Of a DNA stretch of 64,000 bases, positions 33,490 through 42,223 are shown piece after piece (the stretch's first letter is position 1; each line of letters opens with the position of its first letter). The notes beneath the pieces were generated by a model. That model did no database searches. It was not told the DNA's origin and was given only the letters and a program-made list of their open reading frames with translations. The DNA comes from Bacteroidota bacterium (GTDB lineage: Bacteria > Bacteroidota > Bacteroidia > Bacteroidales > BM520). The stretch is from contig PDRJ01000029.1 of assembly GCA_002748065.1 (NCBI GenBank), positions 1-64,000 on the forward strand. The letters run 5' to 3'. The position numbers were made by a program, and so were the translations under genes.

Positions 33490-35880
33490 ATGAAACAGAA
33501 ACTACTTATTCCGGCAATGTTGTTGCTTCCTGCAGCATCGATTGCCTCTGAAGCAGATCTCGTGGTTCCAAATTTACGCGACAACAGATTTTCAAATTTG
33601 GGGTTAACAGGTTGGGAGCTCCTCTTGTTAGGGAGTATTATCGTTATTCTTGGCTTTTTATTTGGGATATGGCAGTACCGTCGTATCCAGAAACTCCCAT
33701 CGCATCCATCCATGCTCAATGTGGCCAAAACGATCTATACAACCTGTAAAACCTACCTGTTCCAACAGGGTAAGTTTCTCATCATCCTATTTTTTATACT
33801 CGCAGCCGCCATCATCTACTATTTTGGAGTACTCAGTGAAATGACATTGGGACGGACAGCGCTCATCGTGCTATGGACGATTCTTGGGATCTTAGGATCT
33901 TATGGTGTTGCCTGGTTTGGGATTCGGATTAACACATTGGCCAATGCCCGAACCGCCTTTGCCTCCCTAAAGACCAAGCCCTGGGATGTGGTACGCATTC
34001 CGCTACAGGCCGGAATGAGTGTGGGCGTTCTGCTTATCGCAGTGGAGTTAATCATGATGCTCTTCATTCTGCTTTTTGTACCGGGTGATGCTGCAGGAGC
34101 CTGTTTCGTGGGGTTCGCCGTGGGAGAATCGCTCGGAGCTAGTGCGCTGCGTATTGCAGGAGGAATCTTTACCAAGATTGCCGATATCGGAGCCGACCTG
34201 ATGAAGATTGTATTTGATATCGGAGAAGATGACCCCCGAAACCCCGGTGTCATCGCCGATTGTACCGGAGATAATGCAGGGGATTCCGTAGGCCCTACCG
34301 CCGATGGCTTTGAGACTTACGGGGTAACCGGAGTTGCACTGATCTCCTTTATCGTCTTAGCATTTAAAGAGATTAACTTCCAGGGAACCATCATTGCATG
34401 GATCTTTGCCATGCGTATTATGATGGTCTTCACCTCGCTCTTCTCCTATTGGATCAACGATATCATCTCGAGTCGAAGATTCAAAGATAGTAAGCACTTT
34501 AACTTTGAAACGCCCCTGACGACCCTGGTGTGGATCACCTCTATCGTCTCCATCATTATCACCTACCTGGTCAGCTACCTCCTTATTGGAGATATTTACA
34601 CAGAACAGGGCGCACATATCACCGATATGTGGTGGAAACTGGCAACCATCATCAGTTGTGGAACCCTTGCGGCAGCCCTCATCCCGGAGCTCACCAAAGC
34701 CTTCACCTCTTCCAAATCACGCCATGTGAACGAAGTGGTTACGGCCAGTCGTGAAGGAGGAGCCTCCCTCAACATCCTCTCCGGAATTGTGGCCGGAAAC
34801 TTCAGTGCCTTTTGGAAAGGGATCGTCATCGCAGGCCTCATGGCCATTGCCTTCTTTGTGAGCGAACAGGGACTTGGCGTACTTATGGTGAATCCCAGCA
34901 TCTTCGCCTTTGGCCTTGTAGCCTTCGGATTTTTAGGAATGGGACCCGTAACCATTGCCGTCGATAGCTATGGCCCTGTTACAGACAATGCCCAATCCGT
35001 ATTTGAGCTCTCTCGCATCGAGCATCTGGAGTATATCCACGACGAAATTGAAAGGGATTATCATTTCCGTCCCGACTTTGAACAGGGGAAACACAATTTA
35101 GAGGACAATGATTCCGCAGGAAACACCTTTAAAGCCACGGCGAAACCGGTACTTATCGGTACCGCTGTTATTGGAGCTACAACCATGATCTTCAGCATCA
35201 TCCTTCTTCTCAGGGAAGCGGGGTTGTTGGATATCGAACTCACATCGGCACCGGTACTCTTGGGATTCATCGCTGGAGGAGCAGTAATATACTGGTTTTC
35301 AGGCGCCTCCATGCAAGCAGTAACCACTGGGGCCTACCGGGCAGTGGAGTTCATTAAGAAAAACATCAAATTGGATAAAGATGAAGCTGATATTGAAGAT
35401 AGTAAAGCCGTAGTAAAGATCTGTACTCAATATGCCCAACAGGGGATGTGGAACATCTTTGGTGTAATCTTTAGCATCACCCTGGCATTCGCCTTCTTCG
35501 ATCCCAACTTCTTCGTGTCGTACCTTATCTCCATCGCCGTATTTGGCCTGTTCCAAGCGATGTACATGGCCAACGCAGGAGGGGCATGGGACAACGCCAA
35601 GAAGGTGGTAGAGGTTGACCTCAAAGAGAAGAATACCCCTTTACATGAAGCCACTGTTGTGGGAGATACGGTGGGGGATCCTTACAAGGATACCACTTCG
35701 GTAGCCTTAAACCCCATTATCAAGTTCTCTACACTCTTTGGCCTTCTGGCAGCAGAAATCGCCATTGGCATGATCAAAAATGGACAGGGACACATCTCCG
35801 TACGAATCGGTATTATCTTCTTTATCATTGCCCTATTCTTCGTGTACCGGTCTTTCTACGGCATGCGCATTAAGAAATAG
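33490..35880 (+). CDS. hppA: Membrane-bound ion-translocating pyrophosphatase, divergent type
   Basis: A 796-residue integral membrane protein with about 16 predicted helices and an N-terminal signal-like helix. It couples hydrolysis of cytosolic PPi to H+ (or Na+) export. Substrate-site blocks are DIGADLMKIVFD (about 233-244), EDDPRNPGVIADCTGDNAGD and the C-terminal GDTVGDPYKDTTS. In the first block the usual KVE is replaced by the MKIVFD form, which marks a divergent subgroup. AGNTFKATAKPV has Lys where K+-dependent enzymes have Ala, suggesting K+-independence and H+ transport; this is inference. Own promoter; converges on the phosphopantetheinyl transferase gene. Confidence 0.93.
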   Translation: MKQKLLIPAMLLLPAASIASEADLVVPNLRDNRFSNLGLTGWELLLLGSIIVILGFLFGIWQYRRIQKLPSHPSMLNVAKTIYTTCKTYLFQQGKFLIILFFILAAAIIYYFGVLSEMTLGRTALIVLWTILGILGSYGVAWFGIRINTLANARTAFASLKTKPWDVVRIPLQAGMSVGVLLIAVELIMMLFILLFVPGDAAGACFVGFAVGESLGASALRIAGGIFTKIADIGADLMKIVFDIGEDDPRNPGVIADCTGDNAGDSVGPTADGFETYGVTGVALISFIVLAFKEINFQGTIIAWIFAMRIMMVFTSLFSYWINDIISSRRFKDSKHFNFETPLTTLVWITSIVSIIITYLVSYLLIGDIYTEQGAHITDMWWKLATIISCGTLAAALIPELTKAFTSSKSRHVNEVVTASREGGASLNILSGIVAGNFSAFWKGIVIAGLMAIAFFVSEQGLGVLMVNPSIFAFGLVAFGFLGMGPVTIAVDSYGPVTDNAQSVFELSRIEHLEYIHDEIERDYHFRPDFEQGKHNLEDNDSAGNTFKATAKPVLIGTAVIGATTMIFSIILLLREAGLLDIELTSAPVLLGFIAGGAVIYWFSGASMQAVTTGAYRAVEFIKKNIKLDKDEADIEDSKAVVKICTQYAQQGMWNIFGVIFSITLAFAFFDPNFFVSYLISIAVFGLFQAMYMANAGGAWDNAKKVVEVDLKEKNTPLHEATVVGDTVGDPYKDTTSVALNPIIKFSTLFGLLAAEIAIGMIKNGQGHISVRIGIIFFIIALFFVYRSFYGMRIKK

Positions 35881-35891
35881 CGGAAACCCGC

Positions 35892-36578
35892 CTAACGGAG
35901 GTTCCCCGGGTTCATGGTTGCGGGATCCACAGCCTGCAACCTCACCGGGTGCTCCTCCTGTGCACAGAGAGCTACCTGGTAGTCATCTCCAAGCAAAAGA
36001 TGGTGCAGATGACACCCCGTTCCGCGGGGGTCGTCCACCTCAAACCTATCGGCTCCCAACAAACAAACGGAAAAGCGATCCAGACCATACTTGATCCCTA
36101 TTCCCAGGTACTTCAGGTAGGCCTCTTTGGCAGTCCATAGTTGATAAAACAACCGATCACGATGCGCATCTTCTGCTGTCGATAACAGCTGGATCTCCTC
36201 GGGAGAAAAGAAACGCCGGGCCACCGCAAGCGGGGCGGCTTTCACCCGCTCCACGTCCACCCCCAGCGGTGCGTCCGAGGTAGCCACCACCACCCAATCA
36301 CCGGAGTGTGCCTTGTTAAAATGCCACCCTTCATGCCCCTCCAATTGAGGTTTTCCATGACGGTTCACCATAAAATGTTGATCCTGGAGTGCGATTCCGG
36401 TTTCAAGGGTACAGCAGCGCCTCTGCAACAGCGCTCCACAGAGGAGGTGCTTTGCCGAGAGGGGATGCCTCCATTGAGCGGCTCTTTCCACCAACGTTAC
36501 AAGCCCCTCATGCAGCGCTCGAGCACGCAGCACCTCCATGGTTAAGGAGGATATATCAAGGGTATAGAGGGTCATCAT
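35892..36578 (-). CDS. 4'-phosphopantetheinyl transferase (Sfp type)
   Basis: About 228 residues from MMTLYTLDI. The family motif (V/I)G(V/I)D appears as LGVDVERV and the second motif as WTAKEAYLKYLGIGI; the Mg2+-binding Asp and Glu are therefore present. It transfers phosphopantetheine from CoA to carrier proteins. Its start overlaps the miaA stop (ATGATGA), so the two are translationally coupled. No NRPS, PKS or dedicated carrier protein is in the window, so it may serve fatty-acid ACP or an aryl-polyene/lipid pathway elsewhere. The ORF-track start inside miaA is rejected. Confidence 0.88.
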   Translation of the reverse strand: MMTLYTLDISSLTMEVLRARALHEGLVTLVERAAQWRHPLSAKHLLCGALLQRRCCTLETGIALQDQHFMVNRHGKPQLEGHEGWHFNKAHSGDWVVVATSDAPLGVDVERVKAAPLAVARRFFSPEEIQLLSTAEDAHRDRLFYQLWTAKEAYLKYLGIGIKYGLDRFSVCLLGADRFEVDDPRGTGCHLHHLLLGDDYQVALCAQEEHPVRLQAVDPATMNPGNLR

Positions 36579-37495
36579 CCGTCGTAGTCTCCATATGCTT
36601 TCCAAATAGCCATCACCGCAGCCACCCGCTCTTCCATGGGCAATGTACCATCCACCCAGTGAATCACAGCCCCTTTACGTTGCATTCTTCGGTACCAGGT
36701 CATCTGGCGCTTGGCAAACTGATGAATGGCGATATTCAGCCGTTTTACCATCTCCTCGTAGGAGAGCTGTCCCAAAAGATGCAAGACAATATACTTATAC
36801 TCCAGGCCATAATAGAGTAACCTCTCAGAGTCGACCCCTCGGTGAAGGAGGGCGGCGACCTCCTCGACCATCCCCTCCTCCAGGCGCGCATGCAGGCGAT
36901 GGGTAATTCTCTCGCGCACCGTAGCTCTGTCAAGCTCCACACCGACGATCACCGAAGGGATCTCCGGCTCCGGCACGGCAGCCTCCTCTCTATAAGCAGA
37001 GGCGATCTCGATGGCACGCACCAAGCGCTCGCGGTCGGAGAGGTCGGATCGGTTATGCAGCCTCTTCATGGAGGTCAACATCTCCGTTAACTCCTCCATA
37101 CTCTTATCTTTCAGGCTTACCCGAAGGGGCTTATTAATGGGCACCTTTTCCAAACGGTACTTCCCCAATACCGCTTCAATATACATTCCGGTACCCCCAC
37201 ACAAAATCACCCGCTTGCCCCGCTCGCTAATATCGGTAAAGGCCTTTTGAAAGTCGCGCTTAAACTCATACACGTTGTAGGCATAACCGGGTTCCACAAT
37301 ATCAATCAGATGATAGGCAACCGGCTCTCCATCCACACGATAATCGTCAAGATCCTTCCCTGTGCCAAGATCCATTCCTCGGTAAACCTGGCGCGAGTCG
37401 GCACTAATAATCTCTGCATGGGCACGCACCGCCACGTGCGCAGCCAAAGAGGTTTTTCCCGTAGCCGTAGCTCCTAATATGGTTAACATCATCAT
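36575..37495 (-). CDS. miaA: tRNA dimethylallyltransferase
   Basis: A 306-residue MiaA. The P-loop GATATGKTSLA is at about 8-18, DSRQVYRGMDLGTGK is the substrate-binding block, and LCGGTGMYIEAVL and FAKRQMTWYRR are further signatures. It isoprenylates A37 of tRNAs reading UNN codons. It overlaps the upstream glycosyltransferase stop and the downstream transferase start by about four bases each (ATGA), so all three genes form a tightly coupled minus-strand operon. Confidence 0.96.
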   Translation of the reverse strand: MMMLTILGATATGKTSLAAHVAVRAHAEIISADSRQVYRGMDLGTGKDLDDYRVDGEPVAYHLIDIVEPGYAYNVYEFKRDFQKAFTDISERGKRVILCGGTGMYIEAVLGKYRLEKVPINKPLRVSLKDKSMEELTEMLTSMKRLHNRSDLSDRERLVRAIEIASAYREEAAVPEPEIPSVIVGVELDRATVRERITHRLHARLEEGMVEEVAALLHRGVDSERLLYYGLEYKYIVLHLLGQLSYEEMVKRLNIAIHQFAKRQMTWYRRMQRKGAVIHWVDGTLPMEERVAAVMAIWKAYGDYDG

Positions 37496-38703
37496 CCTCT
37501 ATTTTCATCATGACACCTCCGAGCCTGCAACTCCTCCTGAAAGAGCGCCTCACGAAGAGCGTTCAACCGGGCAATGGGCATCTCGTCAAACCCGGTAAAG
37601 GGTACAAAGGTAGCATATTTTTCACGGAGAAAATCGTTGAGTACCGTCAATTCATCGGCGGGTTGCTCGAGGTAGCGGAAGCGCAGATACTGACGAATAC
37701 GCAGCCCATCCACCTTTTCCCAGCAGGCTCTCACAAACAGCGATTCCGTTTTGAAGTTGTTGCGCAACCGCTCCCAGGGATCCTGCTCCTTAAAGATTGC
37801 TCGTAGGAAGGGCGACATGGGGGTCTCCACATGCCGGTGAAAGAGGAGAGGGAACGCATCGAACGTCGCCTTCACCTCATCGAAGAGGGAAGCCGGGTAG
37901 AAGGGATATCCGGACCAATTGCCGGAAGCCCCTTTGCGCAGGGCAGGTCCGGTACCGATGGGGACGCGGTCGGAGAAGCGGGGCGAGGGACGAACCACCG
38001 CCTCACAATGGTCAAGCACCAAACCGGCCTTCGCCAACTTCTGCAACAGGTAAAAATCCTCTCCCCCGGCTTTAGGGGTCATTCCCCCTATACGCGTATA
38101 GGCAGCAACACGCAGGGCGATGGCACTACCCAATGCCGTCCGGGCATAGGGAAGCTCCCGGGCATACATATTCAACGCGTAATAACGCATGTAGAGCTCA
38201 TACCGAAGCATGGCCCGGGCGGCAATCGCCTCCTGGGGCAACGGGTGGTAATAGGGTACCGCCAATGCCAGCGCCTGAGGGAAAGCCTCTAAGCGTTGTA
38301 CAACTCTGGTCAGATAATCAGGATCCCAGAAGGTATCGGCATCCATGGAGAGGATAACCTCCTCCGAGGAGGCCTGCCGGGCGATGGCATCCATCAATGT
38401 TTTTCGTGCCATGCCCACCCCTTGCCGCTTGGGAGGCCAACCCTTACCCGGCGAAGAACGGTCGATCACCGTGATATCATTCCGCCCCAGCGTCTGGAAA
38501 AACTGCAGGGTACGATGGTTCTGTGCCACCACCTCTCGCTCCTCCTCCCCCGCCTGGCACCAGGAATCCGGTTGATTCACACAGATCCAAAGGTGTCTTG
38601 CAGGGTATTCCGACTGATCGTACAGCCGCACCAAACGGGAGATGTTGGCCTCCTCAGCCAACACCGGAACAGCAATATGTACGGTGGGGGTGGTCACAAC
38701 CAA
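37492..38703 (-). CDS. Glycosyltransferase family 2-like protein
   Basis: A 403-residue GT-A fold protein. TVHIAVPVLAEEANISRLV opens the nucleotide-binding domain, LSMDADTFWDPDYL contains the DxD metal motif, and GGEDFYLLQKLAK is the ED acceptor-site motif. No transmembrane helix is visible, so it is cytosolic or peripheral; sugar and acceptor are unknown. The track start is a TTG at 38703; a GTG two codons further (38697) is an equally good alternative, so the N-terminus is uncertain. First gene of the coupled operon with miaA and the phosphopantetheinyl transferase. Confidence 0.82.
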   Translation of the reverse strand: MVVTTPTVHIAVPVLAEEANISRLVRLYDQSEYPARHLWICVNQPDSWCQAGEEEREVVAQNHRTLQFFQTLGRNDITVIDRSSPGKGWPPKRQGVGMARKTLMDAIARQASSEEVILSMDADTFWDPDYLTRVVQRLEAFPQALALAVPYYHPLPQEAIAARAMLRYELYMRYYALNMYARELPYARTALGSAIALRVAAYTRIGGMTPKAGGEDFYLLQKLAKAGLVLDHCEAVVRPSPRFSDRVPIGTGPALRKGASGNWSGYPFYPASLFDEVKATFDAFPLLFHRHVETPMSPFLRAIFKEQDPWERLRNNFKTESLFVRACWEKVDGLRIRQYLRFRYLEQPADELTVLNDFLREKYATFVPFTGFDEMPIARLNALREALFQEELQARRCHDENRG

Positions 38704-38758
38704 AGTATTTTCCCCCTTTCCACGATTATCAGAAACACCATAACAAATGTTTTTAAAC

Positions 38759-38962
38759 TTAATTTCCCACCTTCCCGAAATCTACGCCAAAATTAAGCCT
38801 ATTTTGGAACTTTTCTTCGTAATTCTGTTTGCTCAACACCAATGTGTGTGATTTTGTCGGGGAGAACCAATTTAGTCTATTTTCCAACTTTCTTTTATCA
38901 TCGTAGTTCTTCACCTTTGCTTGCCCACTTTTTTCTTCTTTTCTCTCCTTATCCTTCTCCAA
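38759..38962 (-). other. Short ORF with an internal duplicated segment, doubtful coding
   Basis: A 67-codon ORF in the intergenic region contains two diverged copies of the same stretch about 80 bases apart (38787 and 38867). The translated copies are similar (KNYDDKRKLENRLN and QNYEEKFQNRLN), which is more than expected for random sequence. There is no signal, no RBS and no known family. It may be a remnant of a repeat protein or a non-coding repeat. The remaining 38963-39201 sequence holds nothing recognisable. Confidence 0.25.
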
Positions 38963-39201
38963 ACATCATATTGCCGTGATCCCTTTTTAATAATCTCCTT
39001 CGTATCTATTTTCATTCTTTTTATTCCTCTTTTCCTACCCAAAAATAGGGGGAACTTCATCCCCGGACGATCTTAACAACACCCGATGTAATGATCACTC
39101 CCCCCCATCCTCACTGTACAAATCTACCACATTTATGGGTAAGGGGAATGCCCTTCTCGTTCACTTCCCTCTTTAGGTTGACAGCACTACTCTACCCTAT
39201 T

Positions 39202-39353
39202 TAGCGTCCGTCTATAAAGTCCGACTTCTTCGTTATACTTCTCTTCCAAAGGGTCATTTACCCCCAGTCCCCCCCTATTTCAGCCTGCACAAGCCTCGAA
39301 TTCGAACCTTCTACACAGACGCTACCCAAAACCTTGACGCTATAAACAGACAC
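39202..39353 (+). repeat. Dispersed MITE-like repeat, copy F
   Basis: TAGCGTCCGTCTATAAAGTC at the left and GACGCTATAAACAGACAC at the right (decayed). The core TTTCAGCCTGCACAAGCCTCG is intact. It lies about 160 bases before the AT-rich glycosyltransferase pair. Confidence 0.8.
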
Positions 39354-39511
39354 AAAATAATTTCTAATTTCCCTACGGTTTAACCCTACATTAGCGCAAT
39401 AATTGCCATAATTTCTGCACTAATGATACAACTTCTGCAAAAACTTGAATAGCATCAACATTTGATTGATCTTTGACAAAAAAATATCATTGTAGTTCAT
39501 ATCCCCAAGAG

Positions 39512-41149
39512 ATGAATAAAACAACGAGATATCAACTAATAATCACCCTAATAGCAGGGCTACTATTTATCCCCTTTCTGGGACAAGTCCATCTTTTTGA
39601 CTGGGATGAGATTAATTTTGCCGAATCAGCCAGGGAAATGATTGTTACAGGTGATTATCTAAACGTACAGATTAATTTTGACACTTTTTGGGAAAAGCCT
39701 CCCCTTTTCACATGGTTTCAAGTCTTAAGCATGAAGATTTTTGGCATTAATGAATTTGCGGCACGTTTTCCCAATGCAATTGCAGGAATTATTACGCTAC
39801 TGGTCTTATTTAATATTGGAAGAAAACTATACAACGAGCGACTTGCTCTCATTTGGATCCTGGCTTATGCAGGATCCATCCTACCCCATTTCTATTTTAA
39901 GTCAGGAATCATTGACCCCTGGTTCAATCTCTTTATATTTTTGGGTATTTATTACTTCTACCTCTTCTCAAGAGATAGTGGAACGAAGCTAACCTATGTA
40001 TTATTATCCGCAACGGCTATAGGGTTGGGCATTTTAACCAAAGGACCTGTGGCATTCTTGTTATTCTTCATCACAGCCGTTGTTTACATGATCTTAAATG
40101 GAGCGTATAAAAAGTTTTTGAATGTTAAGGTCATCGCCACTTACATTGCGACACTCTCATTGGTGGGTGGTTTTTGGTTTATCCTACAGATTTTAAATGG
40201 GAACTATGATATCCTCGTTAAATTTATTGCATATCAAATACGATTATTTACCATAGAAGATGCAGGACATGGCGGGTTCCTACTCTACCACTTTGTCATA
40301 CTCTTTTTTGGGGTCTTTCCGGCATCTATTTTTATGCTAAAATCGTTCAAAAAAGAGAGCGACGACAGCTATGAATATCGTAGTTTTAAACAGTGGATGA
40401 TCATCCTCTTCTGGGTTGTACTAATCATTTTTACCATTGTAAATACAAAAATTGTGCATTATTCATCCATGTGCTATTTTCCCATGAGCTTTTTAGCGGC
40501 CTATATCATCAACAAAATTGTTGAAGGCAAACAACCTTTTGAAAGATGGATGAAAATTACCCTAAGCATAATCGCATCGATACTCGGACTAGCAATTGCT
40601 ACCTTGCAATTAATCACTACTCATAAAGATCTGGTTATCAAGTCAGGCATGATAAAAGATAACTTTACCATTGGAAATTTAGAGGCCAATAGTCATTGGC
40701 TAGGATTTGAATTTATAACGGGTATTGTTCTTCTCTTAGGTGTTTTATTATCCATCCTATTCCTAAAAAAAGAGAAAAATCAGATCATTGGGGTTTTTAT
40801 AAGCAGCCTTATATTTGTTAATTCAAGTATTGTCTTAATCGTTCCACGCATTGAGGAATATTCGCAAAACACAGCCATTGAATTTTACAAAGAGATCGCA
40901 AAAGAAGAGTGTTATTTAACCACATTTCATTTTAAAAGCTATGCCATTTATTACTATTTCGACCTACAACCGGAATCCAATAAAAATTATAGGAACAAGA
41001 AATGGTTATATAGGGGCAATATTGACAAGCCAGTGTATGTAGTCTGTAAAAACACATCCCACAAAAAATTTGAACAACGTTACCCCCTGTTTAGAAAAGT
41101 CAAAGAGAAAAATGGATTTGTATTCTATTTCAGGGATAAAAAGAAATAA
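39512..41149 (+). CDS. GT39-type membrane glycosyltransferase (ArnT/PMT-like)
   Basis: About 545 residues from MNKTTRYQLI with roughly 11-12 membrane helices. The N-terminal periplasmic loop contains FDWDEINFAESAREMI, matching the catalytic acidic D/E motif of ArnT and related GT-C enzymes, followed by FWEKPPLFTWFQ, and TKGPVAFLLFF later. The C-terminal 80 residues are a soluble domain. It should use a polyprenyl-phosphate sugar donor in the periplasm to modify lipid A, a glycan or protein. The next gene encodes a DPM/ArnC-like GT2 that could make that donor. Both genes are clearly more AT-rich than their surroundings. Confidence 0.85.
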   Translation: MNKTTRYQLIITLIAGLLFIPFLGQVHLFDWDEINFAESAREMIVTGDYLNVQINFDTFWEKPPLFTWFQVLSMKIFGINEFAARFPNAIAGIITLLVLFNIGRKLYNERLALIWILAYAGSILPHFYFKSGIIDPWFNLFIFLGIYYFYLFSRDSGTKLTYVLLSATAIGLGILTKGPVAFLLFFITAVVYMILNGAYKKFLNVKVIATYIATLSLVGGFWFILQILNGNYDILVKFIAYQIRLFTIEDAGHGGFLLYHFVILFFGVFPASIFMLKSFKKESDDSYEYRSFKQWMIILFWVVLIIFTIVNTKIVHYSSMCYFPMSFLAAYIINKIVEGKQPFERWMKITLSIIASILGLAIATLQLITTHKDLVIKSGMIKDNFTIGNLEANSHWLGFEFITGIVLLLGVLLSILFLKKEKNQIIGVFISSLIFVNSSIVLIVPRIEEYSQNTAIEFYKEIAKEECYLTTFHFKSYAIYYYFDLQPESNKNYRNKKWLYRGNIDKPVYVVCKNTSHKKFEQRYPLFRKVKEKNGFVFYFRDKKK

Positions 41150-41160
41150 ACGGAAAGAAA

Positions 41161-41904
41161 ATGATAGATAACAAAAAGATCATAGTAGTACTACCTGCCT
41201 ATAATGCAGCAAAAACATTAGAGATCACCTATAGAGAAATACCGTTTGACATCGTTGACGAAGTGATTCTGGTAGATGATTTAAGTAGTGATAACACCAT
41301 TGAGACGGGGAAAAGACTAGGAATAAAACAGATCATAAAACACGAAATAAATAAGGGATACGGTGGCAATCAGAAATCGTGTTACAATAAAGCACTCGAA
41401 TTAGAGGGGAATATTGTTGTTATGTTACATCCGGACTACCAATATACCCCCAAATTACTCCGATCCATGTGTTATCTGCTTGCCGATGGCGCTTACCAGG
41501 TTGTTATAGGCTCAAGAATTCTGGGACGTGGCGCATTGCGAGGAGGAATGCCCATTTACAAATATATCGCAAATCGTTTTCTAACGCTCACACAAAATAT
41601 CCTTATGAAGCAAAAACTCTCGGAATATCACACCGGATACAGAGCCTTCACCGACAACGTCTTAACGAGTATCAACTACAACGAAAACTCAGATGATTTT
41701 ATCTTCGATAATCAAATGCTCGCACAAATCTTTGACAAAGGATATGAAATTGCCGAAATAACATGCCCCACAAAATATTTTGAAGAGGCATCATCCATCA
41801 ACTTGCGCAGAAGTGTGAAATATGGTTTTGGTGTACTTGCGGTCTCTTTCTCCTATTTTTTTCACAAAATAGGCCTCTCTCACCCCAAGATTTTCAGGAA
41901 ATAG
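41161..41904 (+). CDS. Polyprenyl-phosphate glycosyltransferase-like GT2 (DPM1/ArnC family, no membrane domain)
   Basis: A 247-residue GT-A protein. IIVVLPAYNAAKTLEITY and VILVDDLSSDNTIE give the nucleotide site, VMLHPDYQYTPKLL carries the metal-binding D-x-D-like position, and YHTGYRAFTDNVL matches the family acceptor loop. There is no C-terminal membrane anchor, as in the short DPM1 forms. It starts 11 bases after the GT39 gene and is very likely co-transcribed. I infer that it charges undecaprenyl phosphate with a sugar that the GT39 partner transfers. The sugar is unknown. Confidence 0.85.
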   Translation: MIDNKKIIVVLPAYNAAKTLEITYREIPFDIVDEVILVDDLSSDNTIETGKRLGIKQIIKHEINKGYGGNQKSCYNKALELEGNIVVMLHPDYQYTPKLLRSMCYLLADGAYQVVIGSRILGRGALRGGMPIYKYIANRFLTLTQNILMKQKLSEYHTGYRAFTDNVLTSINYNENSDDFIFDNQMLAQIFDKGYEIAEITCPTKYFEEASSINLRRSVKYGFGVLAVSFSYFFHKIGLSHPKIFRK

Positions 41905-42223
41905 GAGAAGGAGGTCTATCCAAGCAGACAGGGAGATGCATCCGATTTCCCCAAAACACCCGCCTCAACACGCCCAAATCACCGATCCTGATCAAAACAA
42001 AACGCCCCAAACCCTCCCCATTAGGTTTAGGAAAAATTGATATGCCTTCTCTTGAGGAATATTGAAAATTGGAACATTAACACGCCTTCGGCAATAGAGA
42101 AAACAGCCTGTCAGCAATTAACCGATTCCATACAGCCATTTTGGCAGCATTCTTTCCATGGCATATCCTTTGTTGAAGGAGGAAACAGAAATTAACTCAT
42201 CGTAAACATAAAATCCGGAAAAA
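41905..42223. other. Intergenic leader before htpG
   Basis: No gene seen. A sequence TATCCTTTG at about 42166, with a TTTTGG about 20 bases upstream, could be an imperfect -7/-33 pair for htpG, and GAAGGAGGAAAC (about 42175) is a purine-rich run. Confidence 0.35.

Noticed and set aside
35780-36094. 104-codon ORF at the hppA/PPTase junction
   Set aside because: It starts inside hppA in another frame and continues antisense to the transferase gene.
37797-38796. Overlapping plus-strand ORFs (92, 153, 166 codons)
   Set aside because: Antisense to the GT2 gene; composition is that of shadow frames in a GC-richer gene.
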